Source of the DNA: Methylocapsa sp. S129
GTDB lineage: Bacteria > Pseudomonadota > Alphaproteobacteria > Rhizobiales > Beijerinckiaceae
NCBI RefSeq assembly: GCF_009765995.1
Contig: NZ_LMUI01000011.1
Location: 242,285-306,284 of the forward strand
Length of the DNA stretch: 64,000 bases
Direction of reading: 5' to 3'
In this document: positions 1 to 7,474 of the stretch, one piece after another
How the letters are laid out: each line of letters opens with the position of its first letter
Numbering within the stretch: position 1 is the stretch's first letter
Notes under the pieces: model-generated
Seen by the model: the letters and a program-made list of their open reading frames with translations, nothing else
Told to the model about the DNA's origin: nothing
The model's database searches: none
Position numbers and translations under genes: made by a program

Positions 1-24
1 GCGAGCTAACGGTCAGGCGAGGCT

Positions 25-867
25 TCATTGAGGCGCCGCGGGCGCATTGGGGCCAAGCCGGCTCAATTTGCGTCCGTCGCCTCTCTTCCCATGAAAATAC
101 GCTTTAAGCCAAGGATCATCTGACTTCAGCAAATCCTCGATCGGACCAACGGCGATGACCCGTCCTTGGCCAAGGGCGGCGACGCGATCGCAGATCGCAT
201 AAAGACTGTCGAGATCATGCGTCACCATAAAGACCGTGAGATCCAGAGTTTTCTGCAAGGTCGCGATGAGATCGTCGAACTCCCCGGCCCCGATCGGATC
301 AAGGCCGGAAGTCGGCTCGTCGAGGAAAAGAATGTCGGGATCGAGCGCCAGGGCTCTGGCGAGCGCCGCGCGCTTGACCATGCCGCCCGACAATTCCGAG
401 GGATATTTCGTCGCCGCGTCGGGCGGAAGGCCGACCAGCGCGATTTTCAACATCGCCAGTTCATCGCGAAGGCGCTTGGATATGCCCAGATGCTCGCGCA
501 TCGGCGCCTGCACGTTCTGTTTGACGGTCAGGTTGGAGAATAGCGCGCCTTGTTGAAACAGCACGCCCCAGCGTTGTTCGATCAGGTCGCGCTCGGCATG
601 CGTCATCGTGTCGAGATATTGTCCATAGACTTCGATCGTGCCCGCGCGCTTGGGGATCAGGCCAAGGATGGTGCGGGTCAGAACCGACTTGCCGGCCCCC
701 GAAGCGCCGACAAAGCCCAGCACCTCGCCGCGATAGACGTCAAGATCGAGGCCGTTCATCACCAGCTTTTCGCCAAAGCCGACCTTCAGGCCGCGCACGC
801 GCAGAATCGCCTCGCGCTTCGCCTCTCCCGGGGCGGCCCAATGGGTCGGCGTCGGCGCCTCCGTCAT
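25..867 (-). CDS. mlaF: Mla-type lipid ABC transporter ATP-binding protein (MlaF-like)
   Basis: This 280-residue protein is the ATPase of an Mla/Ttg2-type transporter that moves phospholipids between the inner and outer membranes. Walker A (GASGAGKS) lies at about residues 54-61, followed by the signature LSGGM near residue 155 and Walker B (ILFLDEPTSGLDP). The 'GASGAGKSVL' and 'SGGMVKRAALARA' forms are typical of MlaF rather than of importers. I chose the ATG at 867 because the frame upstream of it runs into the permease gene; this start leaves a 28-bp gap behind mlaE, consistent with one operon. A partner MlaD substrate protein would be expected further downstream on this strand, outside the window. 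Family assignment is firm; the substrate is inferred from the family. Confidence 0.9.
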   Translation of the reverse strand: MTEAPTPTHWAAPGEAKREAILRVRGLKVGFGEKLVMNGLDLDVYRGEVLGFVGASGAGKSVLTRTILGLIPKRAGTIEVYGQYLDTMTHAERDLIEQRWGVLFQQGALFSNLTVKQNVQAPMREHLGISKRLRDELAMLKIALVGLPPDAATKYPSELSGGMVKRAALARALALDPDILFLDEPTSGLDPIGAGEFDDLIATLQKTLDLTVFMVTHDLDSLYAICDRVAALGQGRVIAVGPIEDLLKSDDPWLKAYFHGKRGDGRKLSRLGPNAPAAPQ

Positions 868-895
868 CGTCTGACCGCGATCAAATCGAACGCCC

Positions 896-2029
896 TCAAC
901 TTCGGATTGTCGCGAAAAACATGGCGAACAGCCCGTCGACGACAATGACCATGAAGATCGATTTGACGACGGAATTAGTCACGTGGCGTCCGAGCGACTC
1001 GGCCGAACCTTGCACCTCGAATCCCTCGACCGACGCGATCAGCCCAATCACCAGCGCCATGAACGGCGCCTTGGTGATGCCTATCATGAAAATGCTGAAA
1101 TCGATCGCGCCCTGCAGACGTTCGAGATAGACCTCCGGGCTGATGCCGCCATAGGCCCATGATACGCAAAGGCCGCCGAGCAGCGCCGCCAGATCGGCCA
1201 GAAAGGTCAGCAACGGCATAGCGACGAGCAGCGCGGCGACGCGCGGCACGATCAGCACCTCGATCGGATCGAGCGCCATCACCTTGAGCGCGTCGATCTC
1301 CTCGCGCATCTTCATCGAGCCGATTTCGGCGGTGATCGCCGATCCCGACCGGCCCGCGATCATGATCGAGGTCAGCAGCACGCCGAGTTCACGCAGCACG
1401 AGAATGCCGATCAGATTGACCGCAAAGGGGGCCGCGCCAAAACGCTGCAATTGAAAGATGCCCTGCTGCGCGACAATCGCGCCGACCAGAAAATTGATAA
1501 GGACGATGATCGGAACGCTGCGAAACCCGAACGCCTCCAGGTGAAAGACCATCGAAGTCACGCGCCAGCGCGAGGGACGGACAGCCAGCCAGACGATGGT
1601 GGTGACGAGTTGGCCTAGGAAGCCCAGGCCGTCGATGAGATCCGACCCGGCGGTATAGACGCTTTCGCCGATGTCGCTGAGCAACAGGATGAGCGGCGCG
1701 ACATGCGGGCGCGGAGGCGCTTTGAAATCGCGATAATGGGCCTCTTCCAGAAGAATCTTGTACTCGGGCTGAGCGCGCGCATAATCGACCTTGATCCCGG
1801 CCTCAACCAATTGCGCGCGCGAGCGGTCGATGAGCCAGGCGCCCGCCGTATCGAGCTGCTCGACCCCGCCAAGGTCGATCGTCGCGCTTGTTGCGCCATC
1901 GGCGGCCGGAACGAGGCTGTCGGCCTGCGTTTCCGCCAATTGTCCGGCATAGACCGTCCAGTCGCCGGCCAGCGACAGGCGCACCCCCTCGCCGGTCTTT
2001 TCGCTCTTGGTCGAAGGCGCAGAAGACAT
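896..2029 (-). CDS. mlaE: MlaE permease with N-terminal STAS domain
   Basis: A 377-residue inner-membrane permease of the MlaE family. Residues about 15-105 form a STAS-like domain ('LSLAGDWTVY', 'IDLGGVEQLDTAGAWL'), the counterpart of the separate MlaB protein of enterobacteria. Residues about 115-375 are the MlaE core, with hydrophobic helices and the family-typical segments 'VGAIVAQQGIFQLQRFGA' and 'EIGSMKMREEIDALKVM'. It lies directly upstream of the ATPase gene with 28 bp between them, so the two are probably co-transcribed. The fusion suggests that MlaB-type control of the ATPase is built into the permease here. The start at 2029 gives a complete STAS domain. Confidence 0.9.
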   Translation of the reverse strand: MSSAPSTKSEKTGEGVRLSLAGDWTVYAGQLAETQADSLVPAADGATSATIDLGGVEQLDTAGAWLIDRSRAQLVEAGIKVDYARAQPEYKILLEEAHYRDFKAPPRPHVAPLILLLSDIGESVYTAGSDLIDGLGFLGQLVTTIVWLAVRPSRWRVTSMVFHLEAFGFRSVPIIVLINFLVGAIVAQQGIFQLQRFGAAPFAVNLIGILVLRELGVLLTSIMIAGRSGSAITAEIGSMKMREEIDALKVMALDPIEVLIVPRVAALLVAMPLLTFLADLAALLGGLCVSWAYGGISPEVYLERLQGAIDFSIFMIGITKAPFMALVIGLIASVEGFEVQGSAESLGRHVTNSVVKSIFMVIVVDGLFAMFFATIRS

Positions 2030-2620
2030 TGGGCGCTCAAAGCTTTCAGAAGGCTATGGCTCTTATCGCGATGCATCGCGGCTGTCGAGGTTAACGGCTT
2101 TGACGCCGCCTTGACGCTTCGTTAGCGGCAAAGCCGACACGGCCTCCCGTAGTGGGAATTATGGGCCACAATGGGGACGAAACCGGCACGAATCGACTTT
2201 GCTCCGATTCGCGGCCAAATGTCGCGCAAAAGCGAGGGGCCTGATCGCGGCCGAGAGCGAAACGCCCGACGTCGTTGATGCAAAGTTCCACGCCGCGCCT
2301 CAGCCGCGTCCCGTGCCGGGAACCGCGGACCGCAAGAAGCACGAAACCGGCACGAATCAGCTTTGCCGCGATTCGCGGCCCATCGCCGGCAAAAAGCGAG
2401 GGGCTTGATCGCGGCCAAGAGCGAAACGCCGCGGCGTCGTTGACGCAAAGTTCCAGCGGGCACCCGGGCCGCGTCCCATGCCGGGAACCGCGGACCGCAA
2501 GCAGCACGAAACCGGCACGAATCGGCTTTGCCGCCGGCGGCCGACTGCGGTTGTCCGATGCGCGGCAATAACGCCCCGACTTCGATGAGAATGCGGATCG
2601 CGCGCCAAGAGCCGATCGCT
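2030..2620. other. Intergenic region holding a tandem repeat
   Basis: This 591-bp stretch separates the start of mlaE from the end of the secreted-protein gene. Several open frames cross it, but all are arginine-rich, none has a recognisable domain, and they are built on the tandem repeat listed separately. I see no convincing gene. It presumably also holds the promoter for mlaEF near 2030-2130, but I could not pick out a clear -35/-10 pair. Confidence 0.6.
2179..2532. repeat. Tandem repeat, 164/165-bp unit, two full copies plus a partial third
   Basis: The phrase GAAACCGGCACGAATC recurs at 2179, 2343 and 2508, so the unit lengths are 164 and 165 bp. Within each unit the shared blocks 'AAAAGCGAGGGGC', 'TGATCGCGGCC', 'GCAAAGTTCCA' and 'CCGGGAACCGCGGACCGC' follow in the same order. 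The third copy is only about 25 bp long. The copies differ by scattered substitutions and small indels, so this is an aged duplication. No protein or RNA family is recognised. Confidence 0.85.
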
Positions 2621-3388
2621 CTACGGCATCTGCCCGGTGACGGCGATGAAACGTCGGTCCCGGCCCTCATGGCCCTGGCTGAAGCGCTGCACGAGCACGG
2701 CGGCAACCGCCGGTTTGCCCTGGGGCCGGAATTCATAGGCTTCCGACAGGCTGTAGGAGGTCGGGCAATCGCGCGCTTCAGGGACCGACTTATCCTCATG
2801 GAGAACCTTCAGGGGCGCGCCATCCGGCGTTTCGAGCGTCAGACGGAAGCCGAGCGCCTTACCCTTCCTGTCGCCGGGCGGCGCGCTATCCAGACTCGCC
2901 GCACAATCCTTGGCGCTATCGGCGAGAATCTGTTCGACCTGGAAATGGTTGAGCAGTCGCTCGGAAGCGGTTTCGACCGCCCCGATGTCCTTGGCCGCGA
3001 TCATCGTGTCGGGAAGGGTGAACCGGTCGGCGTCCGTTCGTTTGCCCGGCCATCGCACGGAATATTTGGCCAGCAGCGGCGCCGCCTTTGAAGCGGCTTG
3101 CGCGCGCGCCTGCCGCAGCGAGGGCTCGCCCTTTCCCTCGCCGACAACCAGGATGGGCTTGCCGTCGACGATCTCATCGGTCTGCGTATCGATGATTGCG
3201 ATCTCCGACCAGCCTGATTGCGTATCCTTGCCGTCAAGCACGCCATATTGTTCGAAGGCGAAATGGGCGCCGTCAGGTGAGAAACCGATGATGCGGCGCG
3301 CAGCGGCGTCGCCGGCCTGCGCGGCGCCGGCAAAAACCGCGAGGAGTGGGCCAAGAATGGACAAAATGAAAAGCGTCCGTTGAATCAT
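2621..3388 (-). CDS. Predicted secreted protein, DUF2259 family
   Basis: A 255-residue protein with a clear Sec signal peptide: a hydrophobic stretch 'LFILSILGPLLAVFAG' ending in AQA before the mature start at about residue 25. The mature N-terminus 'IIGFSPDGAHFAFEQYGV' and 'SEIAIIDTQTDEIVDGKP' match the DUF2259 family of predicted secreted proteins, in which these segments resemble beta-propeller or WD-like strands. The biochemical role is unknown. The reading frame stays open far upstream, but the ATG at 3388 is the one that places the signal peptide at the N-terminus. The neighbours are unrelated in function. Confidence 0.75.
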   Translation of the reverse strand: MIQRTLFILSILGPLLAVFAGAAQAGDAAARRIIGFSPDGAHFAFEQYGVLDGKDTQSGWSEIAIIDTQTDEIVDGKPILVVGEGKGEPSLRQARAQAASKAAPLLAKYSVRWPGKRTDADRFTLPDTMIAAKDIGAVETASERLLNHFQVEQILADSAKDCAASLDSAPPGDRKGKALGFRLTLETPDGAPLKVLHEDKSVPEARDCPTSYSLSEAYEFRPQGKPAVAAVLVQRFSQGHEGRDRRFIAVTGQMP

Positions 3389-3501
3389 CGGGCAGCGGCC
3401 TCCAGTGTGTGTCAGAGTTTTAAAAAGCAGGGGCTTAGTGTCGCGCCGTCGCGTCCCGATCGTCAACCAACCCGCGCAACCGATCGCCGTCGCCTCCCGC
3501 C

Positions 3502-4719
3502 TCACCCCATCCGCCGCCGCGCCTCGACAAACACCGCCAGCGCGACGCCGACGGCGGCGAGCCCCGCCATGGCGAGATAGGCGATCTCGCCAAAGCCCGC
3601 ATAGAGCGGCCCGCTCAATGTCACCACGATCCCGCTGACCCCGGCGATGGCGGCGGTCAGCCAGCCCTGGGCGCGGGCGCGCATCGCATTGGGCGCGAGT
3701 TCGAAAATCAGGAACATCGAGCCGGTATGGGTCGCTGCGAAGCTGAAGCCATGCCCCGCCTGCGCCAAGGCGAGCAGAACGCCGCCGGGATCGCTCGCCA
3801 TGATGAGCCAGCGCAAGACTGCGGTGACGCCGCCGAGCGCGAGCAGGCCGGCGGCGCGGTCGGGGCCCGCGACCCAGCGTCCGACAAAGGCAAAAAAGGC
3901 TGTCTCGCAAACGACGCCAAGCGCCCAGGCGGCGCCGATGAAAACGCTGGAATAACCCTCGCGCGCCCAATGCAGCGATCCGAAGGTGTTGACCAGGGAA
4001 TGGCTGGCCTGAATCAGCGCCGCCGCCGCGATGACGGGGATCAACAGGCCGGGCCCGCGCGCGCCCGACCGCCCGGATTCGAGCGGCGCCGGCGCATGCG
4101 CCAAAACGCCCAGAGGCGCGGCGTAATAGGCGGCGCCGACGGACAACAGAGCGAAGGCCGCAAGGCCGTAGGGAATGGCCGAAACCGAAGTCAGGCTCAG
4201 GAAGACGCCCGCGACGATATTGCCGAGGATGAAAGCGGCCGAACCCCATTTGCGGATGCGGCCATATTCGAGCGGGCGCGGCGCGGCGGCGTTATTCGCG
4301 CCCGTCAGGGCGCGCCATTGATTTTGCGCGCGCAGCACGGCGAAGGTCAAAGCGTCGTTCAGCGGCATAGCAACGCCCTGCGCGCAGGAGAACAAAGTGA
4401 CCGCGACAAAGATCGCGGCGAAGCCCGAGATGAAAATCATCGCGACGCAAAGCGCTGTCATCACAATGAGCGACAAGGCGAGCACGCCGACAAAATCGCC
4501 CCGCTTGTCGGCCCACCGCGCAAACAGCGGCGTCGAGACGACGCGCAGGAACAGCGGCGCCGCCAGGACGAAGGCGATATTCTGATCGTCAAGGCCGCGG
4601 GCGCCGAGCCAGACCGGCAGAAACGGTATTTGCACGCCGTACGTCAGGAACGTCATGGCGTAGAGCAGCGCCAGCCTGAACGCGATGGCGCGGCTGGAAA
4701 GCGGCGAGGAAGCGATCAA
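3502..4719 (-). CDS. MFS transporter, HcaT-like (MFS_1_like)
   Basis: A 405-residue major facilitator protein with about 12 membrane segments, starting 'SSRAIAFRLALLYAMTFL' and containing 'GVQIPFLPVWLGARGLDDQ' and the loop 'FARWADKRGDF' between helices 2 and 3. This pattern fits the MFS_1_like group that includes HcaT-type carriers; the substrate cannot be told. I place the start at a TTG whose last bases overlap the TGA of the upstream regulator gene, because no ATG exists early enough to keep the first helix. That overlap indicates translational coupling with the XRE-cupin regulator, so the regulator and carrier very likely form one operon. Confidence 0.75.
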   Translation of the reverse strand: MIASSPLSSRAIAFRLALLYAMTFLTYGVQIPFLPVWLGARGLDDQNIAFVLAAPLFLRVVSTPLFARWADKRGDFVGVLALSLIVMTALCVAMIFISGFAAIFVAVTLFSCAQGVAMPLNDALTFAVLRAQNQWRALTGANNAAAPRPLEYGRIRKWGSAAFILGNIVAGVFLSLTSVSAIPYGLAAFALLSVGAAYYAAPLGVLAHAPAPLESGRSGARGPGLLIPVIAAAALIQASHSLVNTFGSLHWAREGYSSVFIGAAWALGVVCETAFFAFVGRWVAGPDRAAGLLALGGVTAVLRWLIMASDPGGVLLALAQAGHGFSFAATHTGSMFLIFELAPNAMRARAQGWLTAAIAGVSGIVVTLSGPLYAGFGEIAYLAMAGLAAVGVALAVFVEARRRMG

Positions 4720-5348
4720 TCCATCACCGCCGCGCGAAGAATACAAACCATCGTCGCATGGGCGGATTTTGTCGAAGCGTTGCGAATACGATGCGGCAGA
4801 TCGCAGCGGTAGCGCAAAGTCTCCCCTGCCCGCGCCGTCTGCGTGACGCCGCCGACCTCGATTTCGAGATCGCCCTCGATCACCGACAGGCATTCGATCG
4901 AGCCGCGCTGATGCGCCTCCGATTCTAGCAAGCCGCCGGGCTCGGCCCGGAAATCGTACCATTGCAGCCAGTCGACGGTCTTGATCCAGCCGATCACCGC
5001 GAGCCGGCACAATCCGTCGTCGGAAACCAGAATGGGCGTGTCGCCGCGGCTGGAGCGCTCGATGAACGGCCCCTCCTCGGCGCCCTGCAGGACGGATTCG
5101 ATCGACACGTCGAGCGCATGCGCGAGGCGCCAGATCGTCGTCAGCGTCGGGTTCGTCTCGTTGCGCTCGATCTGCGAGATGATCGATTTGGCGACGCCCG
5201 ATTGTGTCGAAAGCTCGGACAGCGAAAGGCTGTAGCTCTTGCGCAGCCGCTGCACCGTGCGCCCGAGTTGGCCCGAAAGCGCCGCCGCCCCCGCCTCCAG
5301 CACCTTGGCCTTGTCCTTGCCTTCAACGCCCATGGCGACCTGCGACAA
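4716..5348 (-). CDS. XRE-family transcriptional regulator with C-terminal cupin
   Basis: A 210-residue regulator. An XRE helix-turn-helix spans about residues 27-87 ('LSELSTQSGVAKSIISQIE', 'NPTLTTIWRLAHALDVS'), and a small cupin barrel covers about residues 125-205, which in this family senses a ligand. It overlaps the following MFS gene, so it may control export or import of the compound it senses. Two ATGs near the N-terminus (residues 1 and 6) are possible starts. The long inverted repeat lies just upstream of the start and could affect its transcript. Confidence 0.85.
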   Translation of the reverse strand: MSQVAMGVEGKDKAKVLEAGAAALSGQLGRTVQRLRKSYSLSLSELSTQSGVAKSIISQIERNETNPTLTTIWRLAHALDVSIESVLQGAEEGPFIERSSRGDTPILVSDDGLCRLAVIGWIKTVDWLQWYDFRAEPGGLLESEAHQRGSIECLSVIEGDLEIEVGGVTQTARAGETLRYRCDLPHRIRNASTKSAHATMVCILRAAVMD

Positions 5349-5373
5349 GAGGGCTGAAGGCGGGCGGAGAATT

Positions 5374-5500
5374 CCCTCCCCCCTTGTGGGGGAGGGTTAG
5401 GGAGGGGGGTCGCGCAGACCTGTCTGAGAAAGACCGCGGCTTTGTCTGGAAAGGTCTGCGCGACCCCCCTCCCCAAACCCTCCCCCACAAGGGGGGAGGG
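5374..5500. repeat. Long inverted repeat, about 48-bp arms around a 30-nt loop
   Basis: The left arm (5374-5421) and right arm (5452-5500) are reverse complements over about 48 of 49 positions, differing only near GGGTTAGGG versus GGGTTTGGGG. Each arm also contains its own small palindrome (CCCCCTTGTGGGGG). It sits between divergent genes, the XRE regulator and the enoyl-CoA hydratase. C-rich/G-rich palindromes of this look are scattered through many alphaproteobacterial genomes as dispersed repeats; I infer that class. As RNA it would form a very stable hairpin in either direction. Confidence 0.85.
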
Positions 5501-5713
5501 GGTCCCCACGTCTCATCAATTTTGCCGGCGCAGACCAATGACGCGATTCCGAATGAGAGATCGTTTGCCATAATAAACGAAGCTGTCCGATTTATCGAAC
5601 GCTTTGGTGGGCGGCTAGCGACTTTGTCCAACGGTTTGAGCGAAATAATGCGCGCGGCCCGCGCGGCCGGGGTATGATTTATCCCGCCGCATTCGCCTGG
5701 TTAGGAAGGTCCG
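5501..5713. other. Promoter region upstream of enoyl-CoA hydratase gene
   Basis: Together with the inverted repeat this makes a gene-free stretch of about 365 bp. The part after the repeat is less GC-rich than its surroundings (around 5560-5600) and probably contains the promoter of the hydratase gene. The start codon is preceded by TTAGGAAGGTCCG, a good ribosome-binding site. No other element is seen. Confidence 0.4.
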
Positions 5714-6529
5714 ATGGAAGAAAATCCCATTCTCGTCGAAATGCGCGAAATCGCGCCGCATGCGCGCTATCACGTCATCACCCTCAACCGCCCGCAGCGG
5801 CTTAATGCCTTTGTCGGGCCCCTGGTGCGTCAGCTCGCCGCCGCGTTCGACGAGGCGGGGCGCGACGCTTCCTGCCGCGCTGTGCTTCTGACCGGCGCCG
5901 GACGCGGCTTTTGCGCGGGGCAGGACCTGAGCGAGCGCCTCGTTGCGGAAGGCGGCCCCCCGCCCGATCTTGGCGCCAGTCTCGAAGGCTGGGCCAATCC
6001 GCTCATTCGCAAGATGCGCGCTTTGCCGCTGCCGATCGTCTGCGCTGTCAATGGCGTAGCGGCCGGCGCGGGCGTCAATCTCGCTTTGGCCTGCGACATC
6101 GTCGTCGCCGCGCGCTCGGCAAGCTTCATCCAGGCCTTCGCCCGCATCGGACTGATGCCCGATCTTGGCGGCACGTTTTTCCTGACACGACTGGTCGGCC
6201 CCGCGCGGGCGCGCGCCCTTGCCCTGCTCGCCGAGCCGCTTGACGCCGCGCGCGCCGAGGATTGGGGCCTGATCTGGAAGGCGGTCGACGACGGCGCGCT
6301 GATGGACGAGGCGCATGCTCTATGCGCGCGATTCTGCGCCGCCCCATCCGCCGCGCTCGCAGCGATCAAGCGCGGACTGGACGCCGCCGCGACCAACAGC
6401 CTCGATCAGCAGCTCGATCTGGAGCGCGATGGGCAGCGCGAACTCGGGCGTTCGCCGGACTTTGCCGAAGGCGTGCGCGCCTTTATCGACAAGCGTCCCG
6501 CCTCGTTCGGGCCGCGCAAGGCGGATTGA
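5714..6529 (+). CDS. Enoyl-CoA hydratase/isomerase, PaaG-like
   Basis: A 271-residue crotonase-fold protein. It has the first oxyanion-hole segment 'GAGRGFCAGQDLSERL' near residues 60-77 and the second 'VNGVAAGAGVNLALACDIV' near residues 113-131, followed by 'FARIGLMPDLGGTFFLTRL' with the Asp used by PaaG-type ring-opening isomerases. This resembles 2-(1,2-epoxy-1,2-dihydrophenyl)acetyl-CoA isomerase of phenylacetate breakdown, but no other paa gene is nearby, so a general beta-oxidation role is equally possible. A strong ribosome-binding site (AGGAAGG) supports the start. Confidence 0.8.
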   Translation: MEENPILVEMREIAPHARYHVITLNRPQRLNAFVGPLVRQLAAAFDEAGRDASCRAVLLTGAGRGFCAGQDLSERLVAEGGPPPDLGASLEGWANPLIRKMRALPLPIVCAVNGVAAGAGVNLALACDIVVAARSASFIQAFARIGLMPDLGGTFFLTRLVGPARARALALLAEPLDAARAEDWGLIWKAVDDGALMDEAHALCARFCAAPSAALAAIKRGLDAAATNSLDQQLDLERDGQRELGRSPDFAEGVRAFIDKRPASFGPRKAD

Positions 6530-6548
6530 GGCGGCAAGCAGGCCCCGT

Positions 6549-7325
6549 TCAGAACGCCCCGGGGAAAGCGCCGCCGTCGATGAGGATATTCTGCCCGGTG
6601 ATATAGCCGGCCTGCGCGCTGGCGAGAAAGGCGCATAATTGGCCGAACTCCGTCGCCTGTCCGAATCGTCCCGCCGGGATCGACGCCTCGCGCTCGGCGC
6701 GCACTTTGGCTTCATCGATCCCCCGGCTCGCGGCTTGTTTGACGAGCGTGCCGCGAATGCGGTCGGTGTCAAAAGCGCCGGGCTGGATCGAGTTGATCGT
6801 CACATTGTCGCGCGCCACAGCGCGCGCGGTCGCCGCCAGAAAGGCGGTCAGGCCCGCTCTCGCCCCCGAGGAGACATCGAGGCCCGCGATCGGCGCACGG
6901 ACCGACGAAGACGTGATGTTGATGATGCGCCCGAAACGGCGCTCCTTCATGCCCCCGATCACCGCCTGGGCCAGTGCGATCGGGGTCAGCATATTGGCTT
7001 CCAATCCGCGCAGAACGTCCTCGCGCGTGATCGCGTTGAACGGCTGGGGCGGCGGCCCGCCATTATTGTTGACGAGAATGTCAGGCGCGGGACAGGCGGC
7101 GAGCAACGCCGCGCGCACCGAAGCATCGCCGATGTCGCCGGGAATGGCGACGACGGCGACGCCGGTCGCGCGAATTTCGTCAGCGGTCGCCTCCAGCAGC
7201 TTGGCGTCGCGGCCATTGACGAAGACGTCGCAACCCGCCTGCGCCAAAGCCAAAGCGCAGGCCTTGCCGAGTCCTTTGCTCGAGGCGCACACAATCGCTT
7301 TACGCCCGGCTATGCCCAAATCCAT
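6549..7325 (-). CDS. SDR-family oxidoreductase lacking the YxxxK motif
   Basis: A 258-residue Rossmann-fold protein of the short-chain dehydrogenase family. The nucleotide-binding motif is imperfect ('CASSKGLGKACALALAQAG', residues about 12-30) and the segment that normally carries Tyr-x-x-x-Lys reads 'DVSSGARAGLTAF', with Ser and Arg at those places. This agrees with the known FabG-like subgroup of SDRs that departs from the catalytic tetrad. The start at 7325 follows GAGGAGCG; the frame continues upstream but without a ribosome-binding site. Activity cannot be inferred safely. It ends 20 bp from the convergent hydratase gene. Confidence 0.8.
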   Translation of the reverse strand: MDLGIAGRKAIVCASSKGLGKACALALAQAGCDVFVNGRDAKLLEATADEIRATGVAVVAIPGDIGDASVRAALLAACPAPDILVNNNGGPPPQPFNAITREDVLRGLEANMLTPIALAQAVIGGMKERRFGRIINITSSSVRAPIAGLDVSSGARAGLTAFLAATARAVARDNVTINSIQPGAFDTDRIRGTLVKQAASRGIDEAKVRAEREASIPAGRFGQATEFGQLCAFLASAQAGYITGQNILIDGGAFPGAF

Positions 7326-7474
7326 GAAACGCTCCTCGTGAAATCGCTTGAAGCCCATTGTGAGGACGCGCAAGCGCCGCGACAAGGGTCAATTTTCCTG
7401 GCTGCTCCCTGATCGGGAACTTTACCACTTTCGAACCGTTCGCAACGGGCTGGCGATTGCGGAAGGGACAAGGT

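Noticed and set aside
2091-2799. Arg-rich open frames over the tandem repeat on both strands
   Set aside because: They owe their length to GC-rich repeat sequence; none has a recognisable domain and their products repeat with the DNA unit.
3727-4812. 361-codon plus-strand frame opposite the MFS gene
   Set aside because: Antisense shadow of the MFS gene; the product is an Arg/Gln/Asp-rich sequence with no fold signal, as expected in GC-rich DNA.
5374-5500. CRISPR-like appearance of repeated C-rich blocks
   Set aside because: There are only two copies and they are inverted, with no regularly spaced spacers.
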